Positions 1 through 7,019 of a DNA stretch of 12,383 nucleotides are shown one piece after another. Positions within the stretch are counted from its first letter, which is position 1. Each line of letters starts with the position of its first letter. Below the pieces are notes generated by a model that did no database searches, was not told the DNA's origin, and saw only the letters and a program-made list of their open reading frames with translations. This DNA is from Clostridiales bacterium (GTDB lineage Bacteria; Bacillota; Clostridia; Oscillospirales; Oscillospiraceae): positions 1 to 12,383 of the forward strand of contig JAHZEE010000027.1 of assembly GCA_019421975.1 (NCBI GenBank), in the 5' to 3' direction. Made by a program: the position numbers and the translations under genes.

Positions 1-54
1 AGCATGCGACTGTTAATCGCAGGGTCGTTGGTTCGAGTCCAACTTGGGGAGCCA
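1..54 (+). tRNA. tRNA-Asn (GTT), 5' end cut off by window edge
   Basis: The 3' two thirds of a tRNA is visible. The anticodon arm pairs 5-9 with 17-21, and the seven-base loop carries anticodon GTT at 12-14. The T arm contains the GGTTCGAGTCC core, and the acceptor strand ends in discriminator G51 followed by an encoded CCA at 52-54. The D arm start and the 5' acceptor strand lie outside the window. It is the first of three tandem tRNA genes that probably share a transcript. Confidence 0.95.
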
Positions 55-59
55 AACAC

Positions 60-94
60 GGTAATGCCGTCACATGTGATGTGGCGGCATTACC
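60..94 (+). other. Long perfect hairpin in the tRNA spacer
   Basis: Bases 60-75 pair with 79-94. This gives 16 base pairs, one of them a G-U wobble (70/84), closed by a three-base loop. No T-run follows, so it does not look like an intrinsic terminator. It sits exactly between tRNA-Asn and the next tRNA and could be a processing signal in the tRNA precursor or a small mobile-palindrome remnant. Its function is unknown. Confidence 0.6.
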
Positions 95-109
95 ACTATT
101 AAATAGTAT

Positions 110-186
110 GGGCCTTTAGCTCAGTTGGTTAGAGCGTCCGGCTCATAACCGGATGGTCCTGGGTTCGAGCCCCTGAAGGCCCACCA
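110..186 (+). tRNA. tRNA with CAT anticodon (elongator Met, or Ile2 after lysidine modification)
   Basis: This is a complete cloverleaf. Acceptor strand 110-116 pairs with 176-182, A183 is the discriminator, and CCA is encoded at 184-186. The anticodon stem 137-141/149-153 encloses the loop CTCATAA with CAT at 144-146. The T stem has a U-U mismatch (160/174). Having no initiator-type C1-A72 mismatch makes it an elongator Met or an Ile2 tRNA read by TilS, and the anticodon alone cannot decide between these. Confidence 0.93.
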
Positions 187-223
187 ATGATTTGTGCGAA
201 GGCACTGAGATACAATTACATAT

Positions 224-299
224 AGGGGTATAGCTCAGCTGGTAGAGCGGCGGTCTCCAAAACCGTAGGCCGAGGGTTCGATCCCTTCTGCCCCTGCCA
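224..299 (+). tRNA. tRNA-Trp (CCA)
   Basis: This is a complete cloverleaf. Acceptor strand 224-230 pairs with 289-295 (one G-U), G296 is the discriminator, and CCA is encoded at 297-299. The anticodon stem 250-254/262-266 encloses the loop CTCCAAA with CCA at 257-259. It is the last tRNA of the cluster, followed directly by a terminator. Confidence 0.95.
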
Positions 300-305
300 A
301 ATTTT

Positions 306-351
306 AAAAGCCCTTGCAGCGACTGATTTTCAGTTGCTGCAAGGGCTTTTT
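306..351 (+). terminator. Intrinsic terminator of the tRNA cluster
   Basis: Bases 306-325 pair with 331-350 (about 20 pairs) around a five-base loop, and the right arm ends in a run of five T. It follows the tRNA-Trp CCA by only a few bases. Because it occupies 306-351, it also argues against any start upstream of about 360 for the metallopeptidase gene that follows. Confidence 0.93.
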
Positions 352-395
352 GTGCGCCAATTGCGCCTGCAGAGAATGTACTTGGAAATGGCGGA

Positions 396-401
396 TAAAA
401 T
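396..401 (+). promoter_or_regulatory. Possible -10 element before the metallopeptidase gene
   Basis: TAAAAT matches the sigma-A -10 consensus at 5 of 6 positions and lies 29 bases before the preferred GTG start. No convincing -35 element sits at the right distance, so this is weak. If real, transcription would begin near 408, downstream of the in-frame ATGs at 376 and 388. Confidence 0.25.
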
Positions 402-429
402 ACTTCTACGATTTCGTGGAGGTTTTGGT

Positions 430-984
430 GTGGAAGCAGAGAGTACGATTCAGCGCTGCGCGTGGAAATTGTTGTTGCGGCGGCGAATTCAATGCCTGCC
501 AATTGATATGATGGCGCTCTGTAGCGCACTTAAAATTGGAATTCGATGGTATGCAGATGCAACGGATCGAAATGATGCCTATAGTACTGTGGTGGATAAA
601 AAGGCAACAATTTTAATGCGGATCGGATTGACTGAGGCGCGTAGGCGCTTTGCCCTGGCGCACGAGGTGGGGCATATTCTGCTGGGCCATGTGGGGCAGG
701 TTTATCCCCTTATCAGCTGTGAGCCAGACCTGGTAACTGAGCCTGGAGCGGAACTGGACGCAGACTGTTTTGCGGGGGAACTCCTGGCCCCCACCTGCGT
801 CCTCAGAGCCTGCTATGTTCAGGGACCAGAGGAAATCTCTGCATTGTGTGGCTTGACATTAAAAACAGGTGCGTTTTGGTGGAAACATGTGGAGCATATG
901 ATGGCTGTTCATTCCTACACCCCCTTTGAGGGGCGGGTGTTGCGGCAATTTGAGCAGTATATCTGCTCACATCGCCTTTGCTAG
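430..984 (+). CDS. ImmA/IrrE-family zinc metallopeptidase (orphan)
   Basis: The product is a predicted cytoplasmic Zn-dependent protease of the ImmA/IrrE type, a family that cleaves helix-turn-helix repressors in mobile elements or stress regulons. The zinc signature HEVGHILLGH begins at residue 78 (ligands H78 and H82, catalytic E79). The downstream ELDADCFAGELLAP segment holds the third ligand E108 and the family's FA...LL.P pattern. An N-terminal helical region precedes a short beta segment, as is usual. I chose the GTG at 430 (184 residues) because GGAGG at 418-422 lies seven bases upstream. In-frame ATGs at 376 and 388 lack a good ribosome-binding site, and a still earlier ATG at 334 lies inside the tRNA terminator. 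No XRE repressor gene or other mobile-element gene is adjacent, so its target is unknown. The family call is firm and the start is less so. Confidence 0.85.
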   Translation: MEAESTIQRCAWKLLLRRRIQCLPIDMMALCSALKIGIRWYADATDRNDAYSTVVDKKATILMRIGLTEARRRFALAHEVGHILLGHVGQVYPLISCEPDLVTEPGAELDADCFAGELLAPTCVLRACYVQGPEEISALCGLTLKTGAFWWKHVEHMMAVHSYTPFEGRVLRQFEQYICSHRLC

Positions 985-1049
985 TAGATGTGTGTCGTTG
1001 CAGATAAAAAGTCTGCTGTAAGTAATTTGATTTATTTACAATATTAGTA

Positions 1050-1078
1050 TTGACTATTATTATTAAAATTGCTATTCT
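1050..1078 (+). promoter_or_regulatory. Sigma-A-type promoter of the acyl-CoA dehydrogenase/flavodiiron operon
   Basis: TTGACT (1050-1055) and TATTCT (1073-1078) are separated by exactly 17 bases in an AT-rich stretch that contrasts with the GC-rich genes around it. Transcription would start near 1085, leaving a leader of about 110 bases. That leader can form a 6-pair hairpin (1104-1109 with 1124-1129) or a competing 5-pair stem (1109-1113 with 1129-1133). No known riboswitch or Rex-type operator was recognised. Confidence 0.6.
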
Positions 1079-1193
1079 AGAGATACAGGGAAAGTTTAAC
1101 GGCCCAGTGGTGCTCGTCTGTGTCACTGGCACCGCCTCAATTCCTGATATTGTACAGTGATTTAGAGTAGTAGGTGTGACAGGAGGTAACGCA

Positions 1194-3098
1194 ATGAGTT
1201 TTCAGACGACTGAGGCCCACGAGGCCTTGCGCGCACAGATCCGGGAATTTGCTGAGGCAGAGGTCAAACCACTGGCGTTTATGATGGATCAAAACAATGA
1301 GTTTCCAGCGGATGCGGTAAAAAAGCTGGCTCAGATGGGCATTCTGGGGCTGCCGTTTCCGGCAGAGTACGGCGGTATGGATCGGGACATCCTCAGCTAT
1401 GCCATTGCGGTGGAGGAGCTCTCACGCGTCGATGGCGGCACGGGCGTCATTCTCTCCGCGCATGTTTCTTTGGGTACCTGGCCGATTTTCGCATTTGGCA
1501 CAGAGGCGCAGAAGCAAAAGTACCTTGTGCCCCTCTGCCGGGGCGAGAAGCTGGGGGCATTCGGTTTGACCGAGCCCAATGCAGGTTCAGATGCAGGTGG
1601 GACGGAGACCACTGCGGTGCTTCAGGGAGATCACTACCTGTTAAATGGCGAAAAGATTTTCATCACCAATGGCGGTGAGGCGGACACCTATGTGGTGTTT
1701 GCGGTGACCACACCGGACATCGGCACAAGAGGGATCTCGGCCTTTATTGTGGAAAAGGGCTGGGAGGGCTTTACCTTCGGGGACCATTACGACAAAATGG
1801 GCATTCGCTCGTCGGCAACCCGGCAGCTTCTGTTCAACAATGTGAAGGTGCCGAAGGAGAACCTGCTGGGAAAAGAGGGCGAGGGCTTTAAAATTGCCAT
1901 GGCGACCCTGGACGGCGGCCGCATTGGAATCGCGTCCCAGGCCCTGGGTATCGCGCAGGGCGCTTTTGAGGCGGCACTGGCGTATGCCAAGGAGCGCGAG
2001 CAGTTTGGCCAGCCCATTGGGGCGCAGCAGATCATTGCCTTTAAGCTGGCGGATATGGCGACGAAGCTGCGCGCTGCGCGTTTTCTGGTCTATTCGGCGG
2101 CGGAGCTGAAGCAGGCACACGAGCCCTATGGCATGGAGGCTGCGATGGCAAAGCAGTATGCCTCCGACATTGCGCTGGAGGTCTGCAACGATGCACTGCA
2201 GATCCACGGCGGCAACGGCTTCCTGAAGGGGATGGAAGTGGAGCGGTTTTACCGGGACGCCAAAATCACCACCATCTATGAGGGCACCAATGAGATTCAG
2301 CGCGTGGTCATCGCCTCCCATCTGCTGGGGAAGATCGGCAAGCCTGCGGCGGGGGCGCCGGCCCGGAAGAAAGGCCCCATCACTGGGGTGCGGAAAAAAC
2401 TGATTCTCACCGATGGGACGCCGGCGGAACGCGTGGCTGCGCTGGTGGATCATCTGAAAAAGGACGGATATGACTTTACAGTGGGCATCCCCATGGATAC
2501 GCCCATCGTTCAGGCGGAGCGGGTCGTCTCGGCCGGCAAGGGCATTGGCCCCAAAAAGAATATGAAGCTGATTGAGGAATTGGCGCGGCAGGCCGGCGCG
2601 GCAGTTGGCTCCTCTCGCCCTGTGGCAGAGACGCTCAAGTATGTGCCGCTCAACCGCTATGTGGGAATGTCCGGCCAGAAATTCAACGGCAACCTGTACA
2701 TTGCCTGCGGCATCTCCGGCGCAGGCCAGCATTTGAAGGGGATCAAGGACGCATCAACCATCGTGGCAATCAACAACAATGCCAATGCGCCGATCTTCAA
2801 AAACTGCGACTATGGAATTGTGGGAGATGTGGAGGAGATTCTGCCGCTGCTGGCCAAGGCGCTGGACACCGGGGAGAAGCTCCCCGCGCCGCCCATGGTC
2901 AAGATGAAGCGTCCCAAGGCGCCCAAGCCGCTGCCCATCGGGAAGCGCTATATCTGCTCCGGCTGCGGCTACGAGTATGATCCGGCGCTGGGCGACGAGG
3001 AGAATGACATTGCACCCGGCACGCTGTTTGAAAAGCTTCCGGAAGAGTGGATGTGCCCTGCCTGCGGCGAGGCCAAGGCGCGATTCATTGAAGCATAA
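1194..3098 (+). CDS. Acyl-CoA dehydrogenase - ETF-alpha FAD domain - rubredoxin fusion
   Basis: This is a 634-residue three-part redox protein. Residues 1-385 are a complete acyl-CoA dehydrogenase with the catalytic base E363 in the IYEGTNEIQR motif typical of short/medium-chain enzymes. After a linker (about 386-443), residues 444-560 match the C-terminal FAD-binding domain of ETF-alpha (VVSAGKGIG, SSRPV, LYIACGISGAGQH, APIF, YGIVGD). Residues 585-634 are a rubredoxin with iron ligands C588, C591, C621 and C624. The ETF-alpha N-terminal domain is absent and no ETF-beta gene is in the window, so this is not a normal ETF. The likely path is acyl-CoA to FAD, to the second FAD, to the Fe site. 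The ATG at 1194 follows AGGAGG by seven bases; an in-frame GTG at 1176 has no such site. It leads a two-gene operon with the flavodiiron gene 21 bases downstream. Domain calls are firm and the chain is inferred. Confidence 0.93.
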   Translation: MSFQTTEAHEALRAQIREFAEAEVKPLAFMMDQNNEFPADAVKKLAQMGILGLPFPAEYGGMDRDILSYAIAVEELSRVDGGTGVILSAHVSLGTWPIFAFGTEAQKQKYLVPLCRGEKLGAFGLTEPNAGSDAGGTETTAVLQGDHYLLNGEKIFITNGGEADTYVVFAVTTPDIGTRGISAFIVEKGWEGFTFGDHYDKMGIRSSATRQLLFNNVKVPKENLLGKEGEGFKIAMATLDGGRIGIASQALGIAQGAFEAALAYAKEREQFGQPIGAQQIIAFKLADMATKLRAARFLVYSAAELKQAHEPYGMEAAMAKQYASDIALEVCNDALQIHGGNGFLKGMEVERFYRDAKITTIYEGTNEIQRVVIASHLLGKIGKPAAGAPARKKGPITGVRKKLILTDGTPAERVAALVDHLKKDGYDFTVGIPMDTPIVQAERVVSAGKGIGPKKNMKLIEELARQAGAAVGSSRPVAETLKYVPLNRYVGMSGQKFNGNLYIACGISGAGQHLKGIKDASTIVAINNNANAPIFKNCDYGIVGDVEEILPLLAKALDTGEKLPAPPMVKMKRPKAPKPLPIGKRYICSGCGYEYDPALGDEENDIAPGTLFEKLPEEWMCPACGEAKARFIEA

Positions 3099-3119
3099 CG
3101 GGATTGGGAGGTAAGAAGA

Positions 3120-4334
3120 ATGTATTGTGTACGGAAAGTGGCGGAAGACCTGTACTGGGTCGGCGGAAATGATCACCGGCTGCATCTGTTTGAAAATATC
3201 CACCCGATTCCCCGCGGCGTCAGCTATAACGCATATCTGTTGATGGATGAAAAGACCGTCCTGTTTGACACGGTGGACTGGTCTCTTTGCCGCCAGTTCC
3301 TGGAGCACACCGAACATGTCCTGCCCGGCCGGCCCCTGGACTGGCTGGTGGTCAACCACATGGAGCCGGATCATGGCGCGTCCATTGAAGAGGTGCTGAT
3401 CCGCCATCCGGAGACGACCATCCTGGCCACGGAGAAGGCAATTATGCTGATGTACCAGTTCGGCTTCCGGGTGGACGGCCGGACAGAGCAGGTGCAGGAG
3501 GGGGATAAGCGCAGCTTTGGCAGCCATGAGGTGCTGTTTATTGAGGCGCCGATGGTACACTGGCCGGAGGCCATGGTGACGCTGGATCTCACCAACGGCG
3601 CGCTGTTCTCCGCCGATGCCTTTGGCTCCTTCGGCGCGCTGGACGGCAAGCTCTTTGCAGACGAGGTGAACTTTGAGCGGGACTGGCTGGACGATGCCAG
3701 ACGCTATTACACCAACATTGTGGGCAAGTATGGCCCCCATGTCCAGGCGCTGCTCAAAAAGGCGGCCGGCGTTCTGGATCAGATCAAGCTGCTCTGCCCG
3801 CTGCACGGCCCGGTTTGGCGGGAGAATATCCCCTGGCTGCTGGATAAATACGACCACTGGAGCAGGTATTGCCCGGAGGAGCAGGGCGTTTTGATTGCCT
3901 ATGCGTCCATGTATGGAAACACCGAGTCGGCGGCTGAGGTGCTGGCCACCAAGCTGTGTGAAAAGGGCTGCACCAATGTGGCGATGTACGATGTGTCAAA
4001 CACCCATGTCTCCCAGCTCGTCTCTGAGACCTTCCGGTTGAGCCATGTGGTGCTGGCGTCTGTGACCTACAATCTGGGGATCTACCCGGTGATGAAGGAC
4101 TATCTCATGCATCTGCAGGCGCTCAATGTCCAGAACCGGACCTTTGCAATTCTGGAGAACGGCTCGTGGGCGCCGAAGTCCGGCGCTCTCATGACCCAGT
4201 TTGTAGAGGAGCACCTCAAAAACAGCGAAGTGCTCGACACGCAGGTGTCCATGGCCTCCTCTCTCAACGAGGGCAAAGCGGCGGAGATGGACACCCTGGT
4301 GGATGCAATCCTGGAGTCGATGGGACAGAAATAA
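3120..4334 (+). CDS. fprA: Class A flavodiiron protein (FprA-type O2/NO reductase)
   Basis: This is a 404-residue cytoplasmic flavodiiron protein, a family that reduces O2 to water or NO to N2O with electrons supplied by rubredoxin. Residues 1-250 form the metallo-beta-lactamase-like diiron domain, and all expected ligands are visible: H80, E82, D84 and H85 in NHMEPDH, H147 in VHWPE, D166 in SADAFG, and H229 in CPLHGP. Residues 258-400 form the flavodoxin-like FMN domain, beginning LIAYASMYGNTES. There is no C-terminal rubredoxin or reductase extension, so it is the minimal class A form, and the rubredoxin is instead fused to the upstream acyl-CoA dehydrogenase. GGGAGGT at 3106-3112 sits seven bases before the ATG. 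The gene ends at a shared terminator. The preference for O2 over NO is inferred from the family and is not visible here. Confidence 0.93.
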   Translation: MYCVRKVAEDLYWVGGNDHRLHLFENIHPIPRGVSYNAYLLMDEKTVLFDTVDWSLCRQFLEHTEHVLPGRPLDWLVVNHMEPDHGASIEEVLIRHPETTILATEKAIMLMYQFGFRVDGRTEQVQEGDKRSFGSHEVLFIEAPMVHWPEAMVTLDLTNGALFSADAFGSFGALDGKLFADEVNFERDWLDDARRYYTNIVGKYGPHVQALLKKAAGVLDQIKLLCPLHGPVWRENIPWLLDKYDHWSRYCPEEQGVLIAYASMYGNTESAAEVLATKLCEKGCTNVAMYDVSNTHVSQLVSETFRLSHVVLASVTYNLGIYPVMKDYLMHLQALNVQNRTFAILENGSWAPKSGALMTQFVEEHLKNSEVLDTQVSMASSLNEGKAAEMDTLVDAILESMGQK

Positions 4335-4343
4335 CAAAATCAT

Positions 4344-4375
4344 AAAAAAGGATCCCCAGAAGGGGATACTTTTTT
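4344..4375. terminator. Bidirectional terminator between convergent genes
   Basis: A stem with ATCCCC (4352-4357) pairing GGGGAT (4362-4367) around loop AGAA is extended past one G-A mismatch by G4350-C4369 and a six-base A run pairing a six-base T run. The A and T flanks supply a U-tract on either strand, so it can end both the flavodiiron operon and the minus-strand fusion gene, whose stop codon lies two bases away. Confidence 0.85.
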
Positions 4376-4376
4376 A

Positions 4377-6881
4377 TTAACAGATCTTAGTTTTCAAATT
4401 GCCGGAGAGATAGGCCAAGAGCTGGTCGAGGACCATCCCCACGCGCCGCTCCATAGCCTGCTGGGTGTAAAATCCCACATGGGGGGCCAGCACCACATGC
4501 GGCGCATGCAGCAGCGGATGGTCGGGGGAGAAGGGCGGCTCCTGCTCCAGAACATCCAGGCCTGCGCCGGCCAGGTCTCCGCGGGCCAGGGCATCTGCCA
4601 GCGCCTGGCTGTCCACCACCGCGCCGCGGGCGCAGTTGATGAGAAGGGCGGTGGGTTTCATCTTCCGCAGTGCGGCCTCGTCGATCAGATGGCGGGTCTG
4701 CTCGGTGTACGGGACATGGAGCGAGACAATGTCGCTTTCGCGCAGCAGGGTATCCAGATCTGTAAACTCCACATGGGGCGCCTGCTTTTGGGTGCGGCTG
4801 TAGGCCAGCACCCGGCAGCCAAAGGCCTGGGCAATGGAAGCGACGCGGCTGCCGATTGCGCCGAAGCCCACAATGCCGAAGGTCTTTCCGGAAAGCTCCT
4901 GCCCGCACAGCGCCTCATTTGTACCGCCGGACCTGGCAGCGCGGTCGCAGGCGGGGAGAAACCGGAGCAGCTGCAGGGTCAGGCCGAGTACCAGCTCCGC
5001 CACGGCGTCTGTGGCGTAGCCGGCGCAGTTGCAGACGGTGATATGATGCGCCCGGCAGTAGTCGAGATCCACATGGTCGGTGCCGGTAAACGCCACACAG
5101 ACCAGCTTGAGGTTGGGACAGGCCTCGAGCAGTGCGCGGGGACACGGCAGGTTGGAGAGCACCAGAATGTCAGAGCCTCTGGCGCGTTCGATGAGGGTGG
5201 GGAGATCGGTCGTGCGGTCTGCAAAGCAGGTGATCTCGGCCTGGCCCTTCAGCGCCTGCGCTGCGCGCTGCCGCAGCGCCTCTGCGGAGAGCCCCAGCGG
5301 CTCCAGGAAGGTGATTTTCAGCCCCGCTCCGCCCGCGCCGTACTCCACCGGACGGAACCAGCCCAGACCACGGCTGAATTTTCCAAGGTACAGAACCGGC
5401 GTGCCTGGATGGCGTGTGTCGGGGCAGGGCCACTGCAGGCTGTCGTGCTCGAGCCGTTCGGGGGTGATGCCGCCGTAGAGCGGAACGGCATCCGAGATCT
5501 CACTGAGCACCTCGGCGGCCGACTGGGCATCCTGGGGATAGCCAAGCGCACGCATCATCATGGCCAGCACCTCGGTGGCAGAGGGGACGCCCTCGGCCTG
5601 TGGAAACGCCGGATGGAGCTTCTGAACGCGCCGCTCCGCGTTGGTAAGGGTTCCATCCTGCTCTGCAAAAGCGGGACTTGGCAGCAGAACATCCGCTCGC
5701 TGTGCGGTCTGATTCAGATATGGACCCTGATAGATCAGGAACCGAACCTGCTCCGGCACCTCAATCTCTGCGTCCAGCACATACAGAACCTGTGTGGGGT
5801 CCGGGCCTGCGGCATCGGGGAGATCTGCCGGGATGGCGGCATTCCAGAGTGTTTCAAATTGCTTCCGGATGCCGGCCCGGCGGATCTCCTGCATCCCGGG
5901 GAGCAGCTCCGGCAGCATGCCCATGTCGACGGCGCCCTGGGCATTGGGGGTCGGGGGGAGCGGGATGACGCCGCAGCCGGGCTTGCCCAGCTTGTCTGCC
6001 ATAATGGCGAGATTCAAAATCGCCTCCATTCCGGGAAGCGAGGGGCAGAGAATGCAGGCGCGCCCAGGCGCGGTATAGAGCTGCGCGGCCTGCGCCATGG
6101 CGTCCGGGCTGACTCCGCACAGGGACTGAACCCGATCGGGCGTATACTGCTGGACCACCTTTCGCACAGCGTGGAAGCCGCCGAAGCCCTCGGCAAAAAT
6201 CTGGTTGTGCATGAGCTCCTGCTCCAAAATCTGCTGCATCAGGCCGTTGGCAAAGGCCACCTCTGCGCCGGCCGTGAGCGGCAGATGCAGCGCCGCGTGC
6301 CCGTTGAGCGCGCCGGCATCGCCTGCGACAATCAGCTTTGCGCCGCGCGCCAGCGCCTGGCGTATCAGCATTCCCGCCACCGGATGGGTCTGATCCGGGT
6401 CGCAGGAGAGCAGGAAAATCAAATCCGCGTGCTCTGCCATGTCCGACAGCGCATTGGTCGCCACGCCGGTCAGCGCGTTAGCGGCTGCGCCGAGGCTCGA
6501 CAGGCGGTTGGTACCAAGACAGAGGCGCATCATTTTCTGGAACAAATAGTAGGCCTCATTGGTGCAGCAGGGGCCGGCGACACCGGCAATTCCGTCCGGG
6601 GCGGCGGCCTGCATATAGAGCAGCCCGGAGGCCGCGGTCTCCAGCGCCTCGTCCCAGTCCACCGGCACAAAGCCGCCGGTCAGGCTGTTGCGGACCATGG
6701 GCTGGGTGATGCGCGGCTGCGTATCAGAAAAGAGCGGAAGCAGCGACGCCGGGTCGCACAGCAGGTTCCCGTTCTCCGAGTCCCCGCTCGGGAAAATATG
6801 TTTGACCTGTCCATCTTCATGTTGAAGGGTGATGCGGCAGCCGAGGCTGCAGCCCGGACAGATGGTCTGGCAGTCATTCAT
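4377..6881 (-). CDS. Molybdopterin oxidoreductase domains I-III fused to D-2-hydroxyacid dehydrogenase
   Basis: This is an 834-residue fusion. Residues 1-517 resemble formate dehydrogenase alpha subunits: a [4Fe-4S] site C8, C11, C15 and C42, the TNEAYYLFQK segment, and the late motifs EQDGTLTNAERRVQKL, YGGITPERLE and LQWPCP. The usual C-terminal dinucleotide-binding domain is missing. After a Gly-rich link, residues 520-834 are a full-length D-isomer 2-hydroxyacid dehydrogenase with nucleotide motif GFGAIG (672-677) and catalytic R752, E781 and H801. SRT after the second strand hints at NADP(H). Where formate dehydrogenases carry Cys or Sec (an ARLCHSP-like segment), this protein has SSLGAAAN, so the usual Mo/W ligand appears lost. 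I chose the ATG at 6881, which has an AGGAG site, rather than one 32 codons upstream. The frame is open throughout. The reaction is unknown; it may be formate- or ferredoxin-linked 2-oxoacid reduction, or a structural Mo domain. Confidence 0.87.
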   Translation of the reverse strand: MNDCQTICPGCSLGCRITLQHEDGQVKHIFPSGDSENGNLLCDPASLLPLFSDTQPRITQPMVRNSLTGGFVPVDWDEALETAASGLLYMQAAAPDGIAGVAGPCCTNEAYYLFQKMMRLCLGTNRLSSLGAAANALTGVATNALSDMAEHADLIFLLSCDPDQTHPVAGMLIRQALARGAKLIVAGDAGALNGHAALHLPLTAGAEVAFANGLMQQILEQELMHNQIFAEGFGGFHAVRKVVQQYTPDRVQSLCGVSPDAMAQAAQLYTAPGRACILCPSLPGMEAILNLAIMADKLGKPGCGVIPLPPTPNAQGAVDMGMLPELLPGMQEIRRAGIRKQFETLWNAAIPADLPDAAGPDPTQVLYVLDAEIEVPEQVRFLIYQGPYLNQTAQRADVLLPSPAFAEQDGTLTNAERRVQKLHPAFPQAEGVPSATEVLAMMMRALGYPQDAQSAAEVLSEISDAVPLYGGITPERLEHDSLQWPCPDTRHPGTPVLYLGKFSRGLGWFRPVEYGAGGAGLKITFLEPLGLSAEALRQRAAQALKGQAEITCFADRTTDLPTLIERARGSDILVLSNLPCPRALLEACPNLKLVCVAFTGTDHVDLDYCRAHHITVCNCAGYATDAVAELVLGLTLQLLRFLPACDRAARSGGTNEALCGQELSGKTFGIVGFGAIGSRVASIAQAFGCRVLAYSRTQKQAPHVEFTDLDTLLRESDIVSLHVPYTEQTRHLIDEAALRKMKPTALLINCARGAVVDSQALADALARGDLAGAGLDVLEQEPPFSPDHPLLHAPHVVLAPHVGFYTQQAMERRVGMVLDQLLAYLSGNLKTKIC

Positions 6882-6923
6882 CTTGTTCACTCCTGTCGGG
6901 CGATGAAGCCCAATGATAGACTG

Positions 6924-6932
6924 ATTATAGCA
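6924..6932 (-). promoter_or_regulatory. Extended -10 promoter of the molybdopterin/dehydrogenase fusion gene
   Basis: Read on the minus strand, TGC precedes a perfect TATAAT (6924-6929), an extended -10. No good -35 was found at 16-18 bases, which extended -10 promoters can tolerate. The start would be near 6916, giving a leader of about 35 bases with AGGAG before the ATG at 6881. This also shows that the longer reading frame beginning at 6977 is unlikely, as it starts upstream of the promoter. Confidence 0.6.
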
Positions 6933-6990
6933 CAGTTTGATACATTTCGCGATAGATTCCTGCAAACCTGCCGCCAATGAGACTTTGAGA

Positions 6991-7019
6991 TTGAAGGAAG
7001 GGGAAAAGCCTGATATACT
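6991..7019 (+). promoter_or_regulatory. Promoter of the RpiR-type regulator operon
   Basis: TTGAAG (6991-6996) and TATACT (7014-7019) are 17 bases apart, and TGA just before the -10 makes it an extended -10 as well. It is divergent from the fusion-gene promoter about 60 bases away. The regulator could therefore act on both from one site in the 165-base gap. No clear operator palindrome was identified. Confidence 0.65.

Noticed and set aside
334..429. Upstream extension of the metallopeptidase to the ATG at 334
   Set aside because: The ATG lies inside the tRNA terminator hairpin, has no ribosome-binding site, and adds residues without family similarity.
1641..2732. 363-residue open frame on the minus strand
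   Set aside because: It is an antisense shadow of the acyl-CoA dehydrogenase fusion with no motifs or start signals.
2754..3857. 367-residue open frame on the minus strand
   Set aside because: It spans two well-supported plus-strand genes and their gap, and its translation shows no recognisable motif.
6440..6520. Selenocysteine-containing formate dehydrogenase
   Set aside because: There is no in-frame TGA in the expected ligand region and the frame is continuous without recoding.
4479..6980. 833-residue open frame on the plus strand
   Set aside because: It is antisense to the molybdopterin/dehydrogenase fusion gene, is rich in Gly, Gln, Arg and Ala without any domain pattern, and has no ribosome-binding site. 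GC-rich codon bias opens this frame.
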